This document shows, in pieces, positions 23,639 through 33,218 of a DNA stretch of 36,266 nt. A model generated the notes under the pieces. It saw only the letters and a program-made list of their open reading frames with translations, made no database searches and was not told the DNA's origin. The DNA lies in NCBI GenBank assembly GCA_020852595.1, contig JADZAK010000056.1, positions 1 to 36,266 of the forward strand. The letters are read 5' to 3'. Source of the stretch: Rhodospirillaceae bacterium. GTDB taxonomy: Bacteria > Pseudomonadota > Alphaproteobacteria > Rhodospirillales > Rhodospirillaceae. How positions within the stretch are numbered: the stretch's first letter is position 1; every line of letters begins with the position of its first letter. The translations under genes and the position numbers were made by a program.

Positions 23639-25900
23639 ATGGGGCTGCGCGCATCGCTTGGCATTCTGTTGCTGGCGGGCGCGCTGACCGCGCCCGCAGG
23701 GGCGGCAGACTCTTTTCGCATTGAAGAAACGACCATCGAAGGCATTCAAGGCGCCATCCAATCCGGCGCGGCGACATGCCGGGACGTGGTGAAGGCCTAC
23801 ATCGCGCGGGCGAAAGCCTATAACGGCATCTGCACTAATTTGGTGACCCCGGACGGAAAGGCCGTACGTACCGGCGCCGGAGCGGTCCGCGCCGGAACGC
23901 CGCTGAAGTTTCCAGCACAGACGAAAGCCGCATCGAGCTATCTGCCGGACCTGGACCAATATGAGGGACCGCCGCTCGATTTCGGACGCATGGAAAACAC
24001 GGCCTCGGATCCCGGCGTGCAGCAACAATATGGAATGGTGGTCGGCCGCAAGGACGCCGGCGCGGTCAATGCGCTGGAGACCTTGAACATCCGCGGCGAG
24101 CGGTCGGTGGCGTGCAAAGCGGCCTGCGACACGGCCCCAAGCAAAGGCGCGAACCCCGCGCATTGCCCCGCGCAATGCGACGCCTTCCGCAATTACCCCG
24201 ACGCGCTGGAGCGCGCCGCCGAACTGGATGCGCAATACGGGCGTAAGCCGGATCTCGCGAAACTGCCGCTCTACTGCACCGTCGTGACCGTGAAGGACTG
24301 GTACGACGTCAAGGACATGCGGTCCACCGGCGGCAATGACGTGGCCTACGCCATGGATGCCGCGCCCCGCGATTCCACCGTCGTGCGTCAGGTGCGCGAA
24401 AAGGGCGCGATCGTCTTTGGGGTGAGCATCGCCGCCGAGGTCACGCATCTTGCCAGCGGCCCCGAAACGCCGAAACGGACCTTCTTGGGCGGCGGCGGAA
24501 GCATCCGCAGTTCCTGGGCCGGGCATGTGTGCAATCCCTATGACACCGAGCGCTCGGCGGGACCGTCGAGCGGCGGCGCGGGCGCGTCGGTGGCGGCGAA
24601 CCTTGCGACCTGCTCGATCTGCGAAACCACCAGCGGATCCTGCCGCGAGCCGGCGGGACAGAACGCGGCTGTGAGTTTCGTGACGACCAAGGGCCTCACG
24701 TCGGAAGACGGCACCGCGACGGCGCAGCATATCAATCACCGCCCGGGCGCGATCTGCCGCACGCTGGGCGACGCCGCACGGGTTGTCGACGCGATGAAGG
24801 AGGAGGACGGGCGTTCGTACGATCCGCGCGACATGTTCACCGCGCTTCCGGCGGCTTTAAAGCCCAGCGCATCCTACGCGAGCTTCACAAGCCCGAACGG
24901 CGCGAAACCGCTTGCCGGCATGCGCATCGGCATCGTGCGCGAATATATGGTGAAGCATGCCGCCAACGACGGCGCGATCACGGACCTGATCGATGCGGAA
25001 GTGAAGGCCGTGCTGCAGGGCAAGCTGGGCGCACAGATCGTGGAATCCGTCGATCCGAAATGGCCGGACGATACCGGCGTGCCGAACATGACGTACACGT
25101 TCCAGGACGCGCTGGCCGAAGTTCTGCCGGTCAACGTGCCGGAATATTTCCATCAGATGGACGGCGATACGCCGGAGTTCGCGGTGCCGGGCTACGACGT
25201 ACGCACGCGCGACTATCTTGTCGCGCTTTCACTCCGTAAGGCGCCGTTGTCGCCGAAGCTGAATTTGCGCCGCCTGACCGCAAACCTCGACAACACCGAA
25301 CGCGACGCCTTCATGATGGCGCGTTACCTGGCCGAACGCGGCGACGCCAAGATCAAGACCTGGGCGGACTACGCCGCCAACTCCAAATGGCGCGCCGAAG
25401 ACATTGCCGCCGGTTCGCGCAATGCGGCCACGCGCAACCCGCAGGACCTGCGCGCGACGCAAGGCATCGACCGGATGAAAATGCAGACTGTGATCCGGAT
25501 GATCGTCACCAAGGTCATGCGCGAGAACAAGCTCGATGTCCTGGTGCATCCCAACATGGGCGTGCCGCAGTGGAAGATCGGCACGGACCGTGAGCCGGTG
25601 ATCGACGGACGCGCCGCGGCGGGGCCGTGGCTGACCGACACCATGGGCGGGCCGGAGATCGCGGTGCCGGCCGGCTACAACCAAATTGTCTATGACGCGC
25701 GTTACGTGCTGAGCGCGGACAAAAAGAGCTACAGCCTGGTCACGGGTACGGAAAAGGGCCTGCTCAATCACCCGATGCCGGTGAGCTTGCTGTTTTGGGC
25801 CGGCCCCGGGGAAGAGGCTGCCGTTCTGAAAGCCGCCGGCGCTTATGAGGCCGCGAGCAGGCACCGCGCGCCGCCGCCGCAGTTTGGCCCGCTGCGATAA
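23639..25900 (+). CDS. Exported amidase, amidase-signature family
   Basis: 753 residues with signal peptide (MGLRASLGILLLAGALTAPA). The amidase-signature triad is visible: Lys219 in CTVVTVKDWYD, the cis-Ser in GPSSGGAGASVAANL (about residue 310) and the nucleophile Ser334 in TSGSCREPAGQN. The usual GTDxGGSIR is changed to ETTSGSCRE. The protein is much longer than typical amidases (about 450-500 residues): residues 60-210 hold a long insertion with several Cys (VACKAACDT, HCPAQCDAF), fitting disulfides of an exported protein. It lies 15 bp after the cyclase-family hydrolase gene. By family it hydrolyses an amide to acid and ammonia. Which one is unknown. Confidence 0.88.
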   Translation: MGLRASLGILLLAGALTAPAGAADSFRIEETTIEGIQGAIQSGAATCRDVVKAYIARAKAYNGICTNLVTPDGKAVRTGAGAVRAGTPLKFPAQTKAASSYLPDLDQYEGPPLDFGRMENTASDPGVQQQYGMVVGRKDAGAVNALETLNIRGERSVACKAACDTAPSKGANPAHCPAQCDAFRNYPDALERAAELDAQYGRKPDLAKLPLYCTVVTVKDWYDVKDMRSTGGNDVAYAMDAAPRDSTVVRQVREKGAIVFGVSIAAEVTHLASGPETPKRTFLGGGGSIRSSWAGHVCNPYDTERSAGPSSGGAGASVAANLATCSICETTSGSCREPAGQNAAVSFVTTKGLTSEDGTATAQHINHRPGAICRTLGDAARVVDAMKEEDGRSYDPRDMFTALPAALKPSASYASFTSPNGAKPLAGMRIGIVREYMVKHAANDGAITDLIDAEVKAVLQGKLGAQIVESVDPKWPDDTGVPNMTYTFQDALAEVLPVNVPEYFHQMDGDTPEFAVPGYDVRTRDYLVALSLRKAPLSPKLNLRRLTANLDNTERDAFMMARYLAERGDAKIKTWADYAANSKWRAEDIAAGSRNAATRNPQDLRATQGIDRMKMQTVIRMIVTKVMRENKLDVLVHPNMGVPQWKIGTDREPVIDGRAAAGPWLTDTMGGPEIAVPAGYNQIVYDARYVLSADKKSYSLVTGTEKGLLNHPMPVSLLFWAGPGEEAAVLKAAGAYEAASRHRAPPPQFGPLR

Positions 25901-25994
25901 AACGGCTTTTGCCATGTTGTAAGACCGGAATAGCCGCTTTCGACGCGGCGGAAGTTAGGGTATCACCCTCGCCCCTTCGCGCGTTGTGGTCCCA

Positions 25995-27227
25995 ATGACG
26001 TCGTCCGCCCCCTCTCGTCCGCTGCTCGGCCCGGAACTCGGTTTCCGGGAGTTCGTGGCGCTGATCGCCGCCCTGATGGGCGCGAATGCGCTGGCCATCG
26101 ACATCATGCTGCCGGCGCTGCCGGTCATCGGCGACGCGGTCGGGATTCCGACCGAAAACGACCGTCAGTGGATCATCACCGCTTTCATGCTGAGCTTCGG
26201 CGTGGGGCAAATTCTGTATGGCCCGCTCTCGGACCGGTTCGGGCGCAAGCCGATCCTTCTGACCGGTCTCGTGATCTACACCCTGTTCGGCATCCTCGCG
26301 ACCTTCGCCTATTCCTTCGAAAGCCTGATCGTCGCGCGCGTCGGGCAGGGTTTGGGTGCAGGCGCGACGCGCGTGCTGGCGGTGTCCATCGTGCGCGACA
26401 GGTTCGCCGGCCGCCAAATGGCGCGGGTGATGTCGCTGGTGTTCATCGTCTTCCTGGCCATTCCGGTGATCGCGCCGTCCGTGGGGACCGCGATCCTGCT
26501 GATCGCGCCGTGGCGCTGGATCTTCGGCCTGCTCGCGATCTTCGGCGGCATATTGTTGATCTGGTCGATATCGCGCCTGCCCGAGACGTTGCATCCGGAA
26601 GACACCCGGCCGTTCTCGATCGCGGCCATCGGCAGCGCGTTCCGCCTGACCTTGAAGACGCGGCAGTCCGTGGGCTACATGGCGGCGATGAGCCTCGCGT
26701 TCGGCGGATTGCTCGGCTTCATCAATTCGGCGCAGCAGGTGTTCGCCGGACCGCTGAACGCGGCGAAACTTTTCCCGATCATCTTCGCGGGGACCGCCAT
26801 CTCGCTCGCGATCGCCTCATTGCTCAACGCGCGCATCGTTGAGCGCCTAGGGATGCGCGTCGTGTCCCACACCGCGATCCTGGGTTACCTGTTCTTCACC
26901 GGCGCGCATGCCGCGGTGTCATGGTTCGGTTATGAGACCCTGTGGACGTTCGCGGTGCTGCAAGGCGGCATGATGTTTTGCTTCGGCCTGATGGGACCGA
27001 ACTTCGGCGCCCTGGCCATGGAGCCGATGGGGCATATCGCGGGAACGGCGTCCTCGGTGCAGGGGTTCTGCTCGACCATCGGCGCGGCGCTGGTCGGCTT
27101 CGCCATCGGACAACAGTTCGACGGCACGACCGTGCCGCTGACATTGGGCTACTTCGGAAGCGGGATCGCCGTGCTGACCATTGTGCTGATCACCGAAAAG
27201 GGCCGCATCCTGCGGCCTTCTCACTAG
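25995..27227 (+). CDS. Bcr/CflA-family drug-efflux MFS transporter
   Basis: About 410 residues from ATG 25995; an in-frame GTG at 25986 is an alternative and neither has a good ribosome site. Twelve membrane helices. The DHA1 motif A reads GPLSDRFGRKP, and helix 1 has NALAIDIMLPALPVIG, typical of the Bcr/CflA subfamily. Helix 4 VGQGLGAGATRVLAVSIVRD is also family-like. It expels drug-like molecules using protons. The 94 bp before it holds no clear promoter. A repeat palindrome follows its stop, and it converges with tamB. The substrate cannot be read. Confidence 0.9.
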   Translation: MTSSAPSRPLLGPELGFREFVALIAALMGANALAIDIMLPALPVIGDAVGIPTENDRQWIITAFMLSFGVGQILYGPLSDRFGRKPILLTGLVIYTLFGILATFAYSFESLIVARVGQGLGAGATRVLAVSIVRDRFAGRQMARVMSLVFIVFLAIPVIAPSVGTAILLIAPWRWIFGLLAIFGGILLIWSISRLPETLHPEDTRPFSIAAIGSAFRLTLKTRQSVGYMAAMSLAFGGLLGFINSAQQVFAGPLNAAKLFPIIFAGTAISLAIASLLNARIVERLGMRVVSHTAILGYLFFTGAHAAVSWFGYETLWTFAVLQGGMMFCFGLMGPNFGALAMEPMGHIAGTASSVQGFCSTIGAALVGFAIGQQFDGTTVPLTLGYFGSGIAVLTIVLITEKGRILRPSH

Positions 27228-27238
27228 TCTATTTATTT

Positions 27239-27288
27239 GTCGCGCGGCCGGGCGGAAAACCGGTTTCCGCTTTTCCTGGCCGCGCGAC
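27239..27288. terminator. Long palindrome between convergent genes (repeat family, probable two-way terminator)
   Basis: GTCGCGCGGCC (27239-27249) pairs perfectly with GGCCGCGCGAC (27278-27288), and inside it GGAAAA (27254-27259) pairs with TTTTCC (27271-27276). Five more pairs of AT-rich sequence extend the stem past a mismatch. It lies after the Bcr/CflA gene and includes part of the tamB stop codon. The inner GGAAAACCGGTTTCC core matches the other palindromes. Confidence 0.78.
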
Positions 27289-30200
27289 TAATAATCCTTC
27301 CGCCAGAACACGCCGATATCGGCGCCCGTAACGTCGCTGGTCGTGGACTTCAGCGAGAATGAGCGCGAGAGCCGCCATTCCACGACAATCTCGCGTTCCT
27401 GTTCGGTCAGGCTCTGCCCCACGCTGACATAGAGATTGCGGCCGATCTGGCGGCCCACCATGACTGAATTGCCTTCGGCTCCGGCGCTGACGTCGACACC
27501 CAATGTGCGGCGAAGAACGCCGTTGATGCCGCCGTTTGAAATGCCCGCAAGGTCGGACGCCGCGCTCGCGAGCTGAATGGACTCGATGGGGCCGAGCTCG
27601 CCGGTGCCTTTGCGGAACAGAAGGCGGGCGAGGATTTCGTCGCGCGGCAAGGCGGGGCGGGACGTGAGCTGAACCGCGGGCGCGCGGGCGCGGCCTGTGA
27701 TGTTCACGGTCGCGGTAATGTCGGAAGCTTCGCGCACGGCGACGATATTGAGCTGTGGATCGATGGTGCCGCCGCCGGTGAAGGTGACCGTGCCGCTATC
27801 CAAGGTGAACGACTGGCCGAGGAACGAGAACGAGCCGCGATCAAGGGTGAGCGTACCACGCACGTCCGGGACCGAGAGAGAGCCGACGACATTCATCTGG
27901 CCGCGCCAGAGGGAATCGAGTCCCTGGCCCTCGATGCGCATGGGATTCGAGGTCGTGACCCCGATGTCGAGGGTGATCCCGGCGAACATGCCGTCGTTGC
28001 GCACCGGCTCGAACCCGGGCAGCGCGCGCAGCAGCGGGATGTCGGGCATATAACTGCCGCCAAGCCGCACGAGCGAATTCACCATCTGGACATTGCCTTT
28101 GAATTGGCCGGCGGCGAAGGGACCGGTATAGGTGATTTTGCCGGTGGCGGCGGCGATCACATCGTCGCGGTGCAGAACATCGAGGCGCGACATGTCGGCC
28201 GTGATGTCGGCGGTGAGTTTCTCGTCGTTGGCGATACGGCCCGACAGCGTGACGTTGCCGTCGTTCATGTCCTGCGCCTTCATGAAGAGCGTGAAGCCGC
28301 CCCTTTCGTCGCCGCCGATCGCGGCTTCGATGTTGCGCAAGGCGGTGCCGCCGACCAGGCTCTCATACGTGCCGTTGGTGAGGTTGAAGGCGCCTGCGAG
28401 CACGGGAGCGTCCAGTGTGCCCGACAGCGAAGCGTCGATCGTCACATCGCCGGCGAGAACGTTCACATCGGACGGGATGAGCCGCCAAAGCGGCGTCAGA
28501 CTTCCTGCCCACTTCAACGTCCCGCTCACGGGCTCGGTCGTGATCAGCGCGAAACGCGCCGCCGCGAGGTCGAGCCGCGCGGGCACATCCGCGGTCAGGA
28601 AGGCCGGCTCCCTGGAAAGCCCGCCGGCCGTCGCATTCACCCTGGCCCGCCCATTGTTGAGCGCGAGGACGGCCGAAAGCGCGAGGGGCGGCTGATCTTT
28701 CGTGCCGGGAAGCGTGCCGGTGAGATTGGCCGCGCCGTTCACGGCGTTCATCGGGCCGGCAAGCGTCACATCGCCGCTCACGATCATGGATGTGGTCTGG
28801 CCGGGGATCGCCGTGAAGGCGGGCAGCGAAACCTTCTGCGCGTGGAACGCGCCCTCGAAGATGTCCGTGACCTTGTTCCAGGTGAAGCCGGCTTGCAGTT
28901 CGCCATCGTTGACCGATACACGCGTCGGCGCGAGGGTCATGGCGTCGGCGCTCACGGTGAGCTGCGTGGGCGCCAGGAGCGCGACTTTGAGATCACCGTC
29001 CTGACCCGCGAGGCGCTGGAAGGCGATGGTCGTGGACGCGCCGAAGGCGATGTCCGTGGCCGATGTCAGCGCGAACGGCGTATCGCCGGCGCCCCTGGCC
29101 TCGGCGACGACTTTGAGCGCATTCAGATCGCCGTCGGCGCGCGTGTTGAAAGCGGCAAGCGGGCGGTCGAACAGCCGCGCGCCCGTGGCCGTCGCACGGG
29201 TTGAAATCCTTACATCCCCAAAGAGGTCGTCGAAACGTCCCGTGAAACTGAGAGTCTCGGCGACCAGCGCCGCATTTTCGACCTTGTGGCCGGCCAGGGT
29301 CACATCGAGGCGCTGGTCCTTGGCGGCGCTGAAGGCCGCGGTGACATCGGCGCTGCCGGCGGACGCGGCGCCGAAAGCGGTGGTAAGCGGCACGAGATCG
29401 CTGACGGGGCCGTTGAGACCACCCGTCAGGTGTCCCGTCTCGGTCGCGATTTGAAGACCGCCTGAAAGGTCCGTGGCCGGGCTTTTCCAGGTGATCCCGG
29501 CGACGTCGATAATCCCGGCTTCGGTTTGAGACACTTTGGCCGAGAAGGCGAGCGGGCCGTCGATCCACTGACCGTTTCCGTCGAGGGCCGCGGCGAAGCC
29601 CGCCGGTGTCCGGTCGAGCGCCACCGCAACGACCGCATCGCGCACGGGGGCGCGGGACAGGAGGATCACGGGCGCCGTGGCGGAGATCTCCGCGTGAAGG
29701 GTGGCAAGCGGCCCCTTGAGAGTCACGTCGGCCTGCGTGGGTTCAGGCAGGATCGTGGCCCCGGGGGGAAGGATGACGGTGAGCGCCGAGCTCGTGTGAT
29801 CGAAGCGCGGTGCGCGCGCCCAGGCGCTGGCGCCGCGGATTGCCGCACCGCCGGAGCGCGCCGCGATATTGGTGAAACTCACTTGGCCGGCCCCGAGCGC
29901 GATGTCGGCTTCGAGGTTGAGATGATCTTGCAGCAGCGGCCGGATGCCGGCGGCGGGCGGAAGTCCCGTCAGGACGAGCGAAAGATGTCCGGCGCCCACG
30001 CCGCCTTCGTCCAACCGATCGACGCGCAAGCTGGCGTCGGTCCGCGACACGGAATCGCTCAACCCGAGGAAACGCCCGCCGCCTTTCAGAGAAAGTTTGA
30101 GAGTTGCCGGAGTCAGCTTGGGCGTGAGACCGAGCCCGGCGATCTGCGCGCTCGCATCTCCCGTTTCCAGGGCGGCGGCGTCGAGCACAAGCGTGCCGTC

Positions 30201-31211
30201 AGGTGAACGCGAAAGGCCGAAGGACCATTTGCCCGCCTCGCCCACGAGCGGGCGGCCTTCCGGCAAAGCTTCCGGCACGCCCGTCGCCGTACCCGCGCCG
30301 GTGATGGCGATGACACCTTGCGGCGCTTCGGCCTTGGGGCGCGCGCTGATTTGGCCTTCCAGGGCCGTGAGTTTGCGCGCGTCGAAGGCGAGATCTTGCG
30401 CGCGGAAATCGATCCGGCCTTCAGGGGATTGCAGCGTCCCCGCCAGCGCAAGGTCGGCGGTGACCGCGCCGATCCGGCCGCTGGGCCAGGCAAAACAAAC
30501 CGTTTCACCGCGGCAGTTCAATTTCAACGCGCCCGAGAGTGCGTTGCTACGGTTATTGATGGTGATGGCGCCGGCGGCGGTGACGGTCTCCGCCGCGGCA
30601 TTCACCTGAACGACCGCGGCATTGCGGCCGGCGGCGAACTTGAGCGCGATCGAACCCGGCTCGCTGCGCAGGCGGCCGTCGAGCGAGAGTGTATGCAGCT
30701 TGCTGGCAGGATCGTCTTGAAGGCTGGCGGTGAGAGTCGCGTCGACCTGGCGGCCCATCACCGGGGGATCGAGAAGGAGAATGCCCACGCGCGCCTCGCG
30801 CACGGTGATTCCCTTGAGCGCACGCGCGATTGCGTCAACCGTGGGCGGCGGCGACGGCGCACGGTTGGGCGTGCCGGCCGGTTGACGCAGCATATGCGCC
30901 GTACCGGCGACAGCGCTGTCGATCTCGGCACCGCCGGTGAGGAGCGCTCCCGGCCGTAAACGCAGCTCCAGGCGATCAAGCGTCAGCCAGACGCCTTCGC
31001 GGTCGCTGACGGCGATGCCTGTCCAGATGATGTGGAACGGCCATTCGCCGCCCACTTCCTTCACGGTGATCGTCTGATCGCCTCCGCCAAGGGCCCGCGT
31101 GATGCGATCCGTGAGGAAACGTTGGCCGCCGGGCGCGGAGACAAGGAGCCCGGCGCCCGCACCCAGCAAAGCGAGGACGATCAGGACCGCGGCGATAACC
31201 TTCATACGCAT
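27288..31211 (-). CDS. tamB: TamB, inner-membrane-anchored bridge of the translocation and assembly module
   Basis: 1307 residues starting MRMKVIAAVLIVLALLGAGA, an N-terminal membrane anchor. The rest is a long series of short beta strands (a beta-helix or taco-like groove) seen as repeated L.L.G/A.V....L patterns with few charges. It ends in a conserved TamB C-terminal part: GTLTLDRGSFSFLGQSFTLD, FTGGGTIDPQLNIVAVREAS, and the final FWRKDY. By family it spans the periplasm, helping outer-membrane protein or lipid transport with TamA. Its ATG overlaps the tamA stop (TGATG) by one base, so the two are coupled. Its stop codon falls inside the palindrome at 27239-27288. Confidence 0.92.
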   Translation of the reverse strand: MRMKVIAAVLIVLALLGAGAGLLVSAPGGQRFLTDRITRALGGGDQTITVKEVGGEWPFHIIWTGIAVSDREGVWLTLDRLELRLRPGALLTGGAEIDSAVAGTAHMLRQPAGTPNRAPSPPPTVDAIARALKGITVREARVGILLLDPPVMGRQVDATLTASLQDDPASKLHTLSLDGRLRSEPGSIALKFAAGRNAAVVQVNAAAETVTAAGAITINNRSNALSGALKLNCRGETVCFAWPSGRIGAVTADLALAGTLQSPEGRIDFRAQDLAFDARKLTALEGQISARPKAEAPQGVIAITGAGTATGVPEALPEGRPLVGEAGKWSFGLSRSPDGTLVLDAAALETGDASAQIAGLGLTPKLTPATLKLSLKGGGRFLGLSDSVSRTDASLRVDRLDEGGVGAGHLSLVLTGLPPAAGIRPLLQDHLNLEADIALGAGQVSFTNIAARSGGAAIRGASAWARAPRFDHTSSALTVILPPGATILPEPTQADVTLKGPLATLHAEISATAPVILLSRAPVRDAVVAVALDRTPAGFAAALDGNGQWIDGPLAFSAKVSQTEAGIIDVAGITWKSPATDLSGGLQIATETGHLTGGLNGPVSDLVPLTTAFGAASAGSADVTAAFSAAKDQRLDVTLAGHKVENAALVAETLSFTGRFDDLFGDVRISTRATATGARLFDRPLAAFNTRADGDLNALKVVAEARGAGDTPFALTSATDIAFGASTTIAFQRLAGQDGDLKVALLAPTQLTVSADAMTLAPTRVSVNDGELQAGFTWNKVTDIFEGAFHAQKVSLPAFTAIPGQTTSMIVSGDVTLAGPMNAVNGAANLTGTLPGTKDQPPLALSAVLALNNGRARVNATAGGLSREPAFLTADVPARLDLAAARFALITTEPVSGTLKWAGSLTPLWRLIPSDVNVLAGDVTIDASLSGTLDAPVLAGAFNLTNGTYESLVGGTALRNIEAAIGGDERGGFTLFMKAQDMNDGNVTLSGRIANDEKLTADITADMSRLDVLHRDDVIAAATGKITYTGPFAAGQFKGNVQMVNSLVRLGGSYMPDIPLLRALPGFEPVRNDGMFAGITLDIGVTTSNPMRIEGQGLDSLWRGQMNVVGSLSVPDVRGTLTLDRGSFSFLGQSFTLDSGTVTFTGGGTIDPQLNIVAVREASDITATVNITGRARAPAVQLTSRPALPRDEILARLLFRKGTGELGPIESIQLASAASDLAGISNGGINGVLRRTLGVDVSAGAEGNSVMVGRQIGRNLYVSVGQSLTEQEREIVVEWRLSRSFSLKSTTSDVTGADIGVFWRKDY

Positions 31212-33055
31212 CAGAAGGCCTGCCCGAAGCTGACGTAGAACTGCCAGGACTTGTCGACACCGTTTCGCCGGTTCAGCGGCATCGCGAAGTCGACGCGCAA
31301 GGGGCCCGCGCCGGTGTAGTAGCGCGCGCCGATCCCGGCGCCGACGCGGATATCGCCGTCGCCGCCCGGAAGGCCGCCGCGCGAGACCATGCCCGCGTCG
31401 ACAAACGGTACGACGCCGATGGTGTCGGTGATGCGGATCCGCGCCTCGGCGCTGGTTTCAATCAGCCCGCGCCCGCCCATCGGTGCGTTATCGGCGTCGA
31501 GCGGGCCGACGAGCTGATAGCCGAACCCGCGGATGGACCCGCCGCCGCCGGCATAGAAGCGTTTATTGGCCGGAATATCGTCGGTGCGCTCGCCGAGCAG
31601 GCTGCCGACTTTGACCCGCCCCGCGAGGATCAGGCGATCACCGCGCAACATCGGCCAGTAGCCGTCCACCTCGGTTTCCAGATGCGCGAAGGTCACCGTG
31701 CCGGCGTAACGGCCGACATAAGGCGTGATATTGGTGCGCAGACGCCAGCCGCGTGTCATTTCGACCACGAGGCGCTCGTCCACGGCGCGCGAGACGCCCA
31801 CGGGGAGGCCCACGAGGTAGGAATTGCGCTCGACGCCGTCCTCGGTGAGCGCGGCGAATTCGAACGTCGCGCCGCCCGCGACGCGCCAGAGATCGTTCAG
31901 CTTGCGTTCGACAGCGCCGCGCAGGGCGCCGCTGTATTCGGTGAAGGCTTCAGTGTCTTCATGATGGCCCGTCGCGCCAAGCTTCAATATGTTCCGGCGG
32001 TCGAGGAAACCCGGTTTATCGAGTGAGAGTTCGGCGGTCTGGTCGAGCTTGTTGCCGTCGAGATTGGCTTCGAACCGCTCGCCGTTGCCGAAGAGATTGC
32101 GGTGACGCCAATAGGCCGACCCGCCGATGCCTTTGTCGCGCGCGTACGTCACACCCGTCCCGATGGAGCGCTGCGGCCCTTCGGCGACAACGACATTCAC
32201 ATCCAAGGGCGAGCCGTTCTCCGGCACGCTCATATCGGCGGGTTCGACGCGCACGGAGGTGAAGAGAGACGCGAGAATCAAATCTTGGCGGAATGCGTCG
32301 AGCGCCTTGAGGCTGAAGATATCGCCCGCCGGCCAAGGCACGAGGCGTTGCATGTGGGATTCGTTGACGCTCTCGAGGCCCGAGAAATGCGTCGCGCCAA
32401 AAAACGCCTGATGTCCCAACTCCACCGGCAGATTGACCGCGACCGTGTGCGCCGCGTGGTCCACGTCCAGCTGACGGTCGCCGCGTTTGGCGAACGGAAA
32501 GCCTTTCGCGCGAAGGAGATCGAGCGCCGTGTCTTCGGCCAGGATGACGTCGGCGGCGCGCGCGGGCCGGCCGACAATATCCTTCAGCGGCGTTTCGTAG
32601 TCCTCGGGCTTGATGAGCGCGACGGTCCCGGGCTCTTCGCGCGCGAGGTCGAAAACGACCGAGGTCACCGCGTAGCGCGGACCGGGATCGACCGTGACCG
32701 TAACGGCCACACGCCCCTTCTCGTCCTTCGTCGACGTGATGACCGTGGCCGCATAGTAGCCTTCGGACTCCAAAGCCGCCCGGAAGCGCTGCTCATCGCG
32801 CATGATGCGCTGGCCGAGGGCCGCGAGAGTCATCGGCGGACTACTACGTAAGCGGACGAGTTGCGAGGATTCCTTCAAGAGCGATTCAACCCCGCCGCCG
32901 GGCGCGCCTTCGATAGCGACCGTGTAGGCGATCGGGCCCTCGGCCGACGTGATCTCGGCCGGCGGCGCCTCGGCGGCAAAGACCGGGCCCGACAGCATCG
33001 TCGTCACGAGGAGGGCCGCCCAAAACAATCGCGATAACTTCTTCGGTGGGATCAT
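31211..33055 (-). CDS. tamA: TamA, Omp85-family outer-membrane assembly protein
   Basis: About 614 residues from ATG 33055, chosen because it gives a clean signal peptide (MIPPKKLSRLFWAALLVTTM...GPVFAAEA); frames further upstream have no such signal. About three POTRA domains (residues 30-260) precede a 16-strand barrel. The Omp85 RGF motif is present in GGSIRGFGYQLVGPLD, and the chain ends QFYVSFGQAF with the C-terminal Phe. ATHFSGLESVNESHMQRLVP is a POTRA-like strand-helix. It inserts in the outer membrane and works with TamB. The gene order tamA-tamB is the usual one. It diverges from the pterin-like cluster over 163 bp, where I saw no strong promoter. Confidence 0.9.
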   Translation of the reverse strand: MIPPKKLSRLFWAALLVTTMLSGPVFAAEAPPAEITSAEGPIAYTVAIEGAPGGGVESLLKESSQLVRLRSSPPMTLAALGQRIMRDEQRFRAALESEGYYAATVITSTKDEKGRVAVTVTVDPGPRYAVTSVVFDLAREEPGTVALIKPEDYETPLKDIVGRPARAADVILAEDTALDLLRAKGFPFAKRGDRQLDVDHAAHTVAVNLPVELGHQAFFGATHFSGLESVNESHMQRLVPWPAGDIFSLKALDAFRQDLILASLFTSVRVEPADMSVPENGSPLDVNVVVAEGPQRSIGTGVTYARDKGIGGSAYWRHRNLFGNGERFEANLDGNKLDQTAELSLDKPGFLDRRNILKLGATGHHEDTEAFTEYSGALRGAVERKLNDLWRVAGGATFEFAALTEDGVERNSYLVGLPVGVSRAVDERLVVEMTRGWRLRTNITPYVGRYAGTVTFAHLETEVDGYWPMLRGDRLILAGRVKVGSLLGERTDDIPANKRFYAGGGGSIRGFGYQLVGPLDADNAPMGGRGLIETSAEARIRITDTIGVVPFVDAGMVSRGGLPGGDGDIRVGAGIGARYYTGAGPLRVDFAMPLNRRNGVDKSWQFYVSFGQAF

Positions 33056-33218
33056 CAGCGAAAAGGTAAAAGCCCTGCGCCGGGCTGAACAGCTACTGGG
33101 GTTTTTTGTGACAGAACGCCCGGCAACCAGCAATGGCCCGGTGAGCCCTGGATTTTTTTACACCTGTTACTTGCGCGCCTGAACCCTTAGCTTCGGGGCC
33201 CTTCGAGGAGCGGTGCCC

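Noticed and set aside
22679-24739. 686-codon minus-strand open frame
   Set aside because: Antisense to the cyclase and amidase genes, which have clear motifs and signal peptides; composition is Arg/His/Gly-rich noise.
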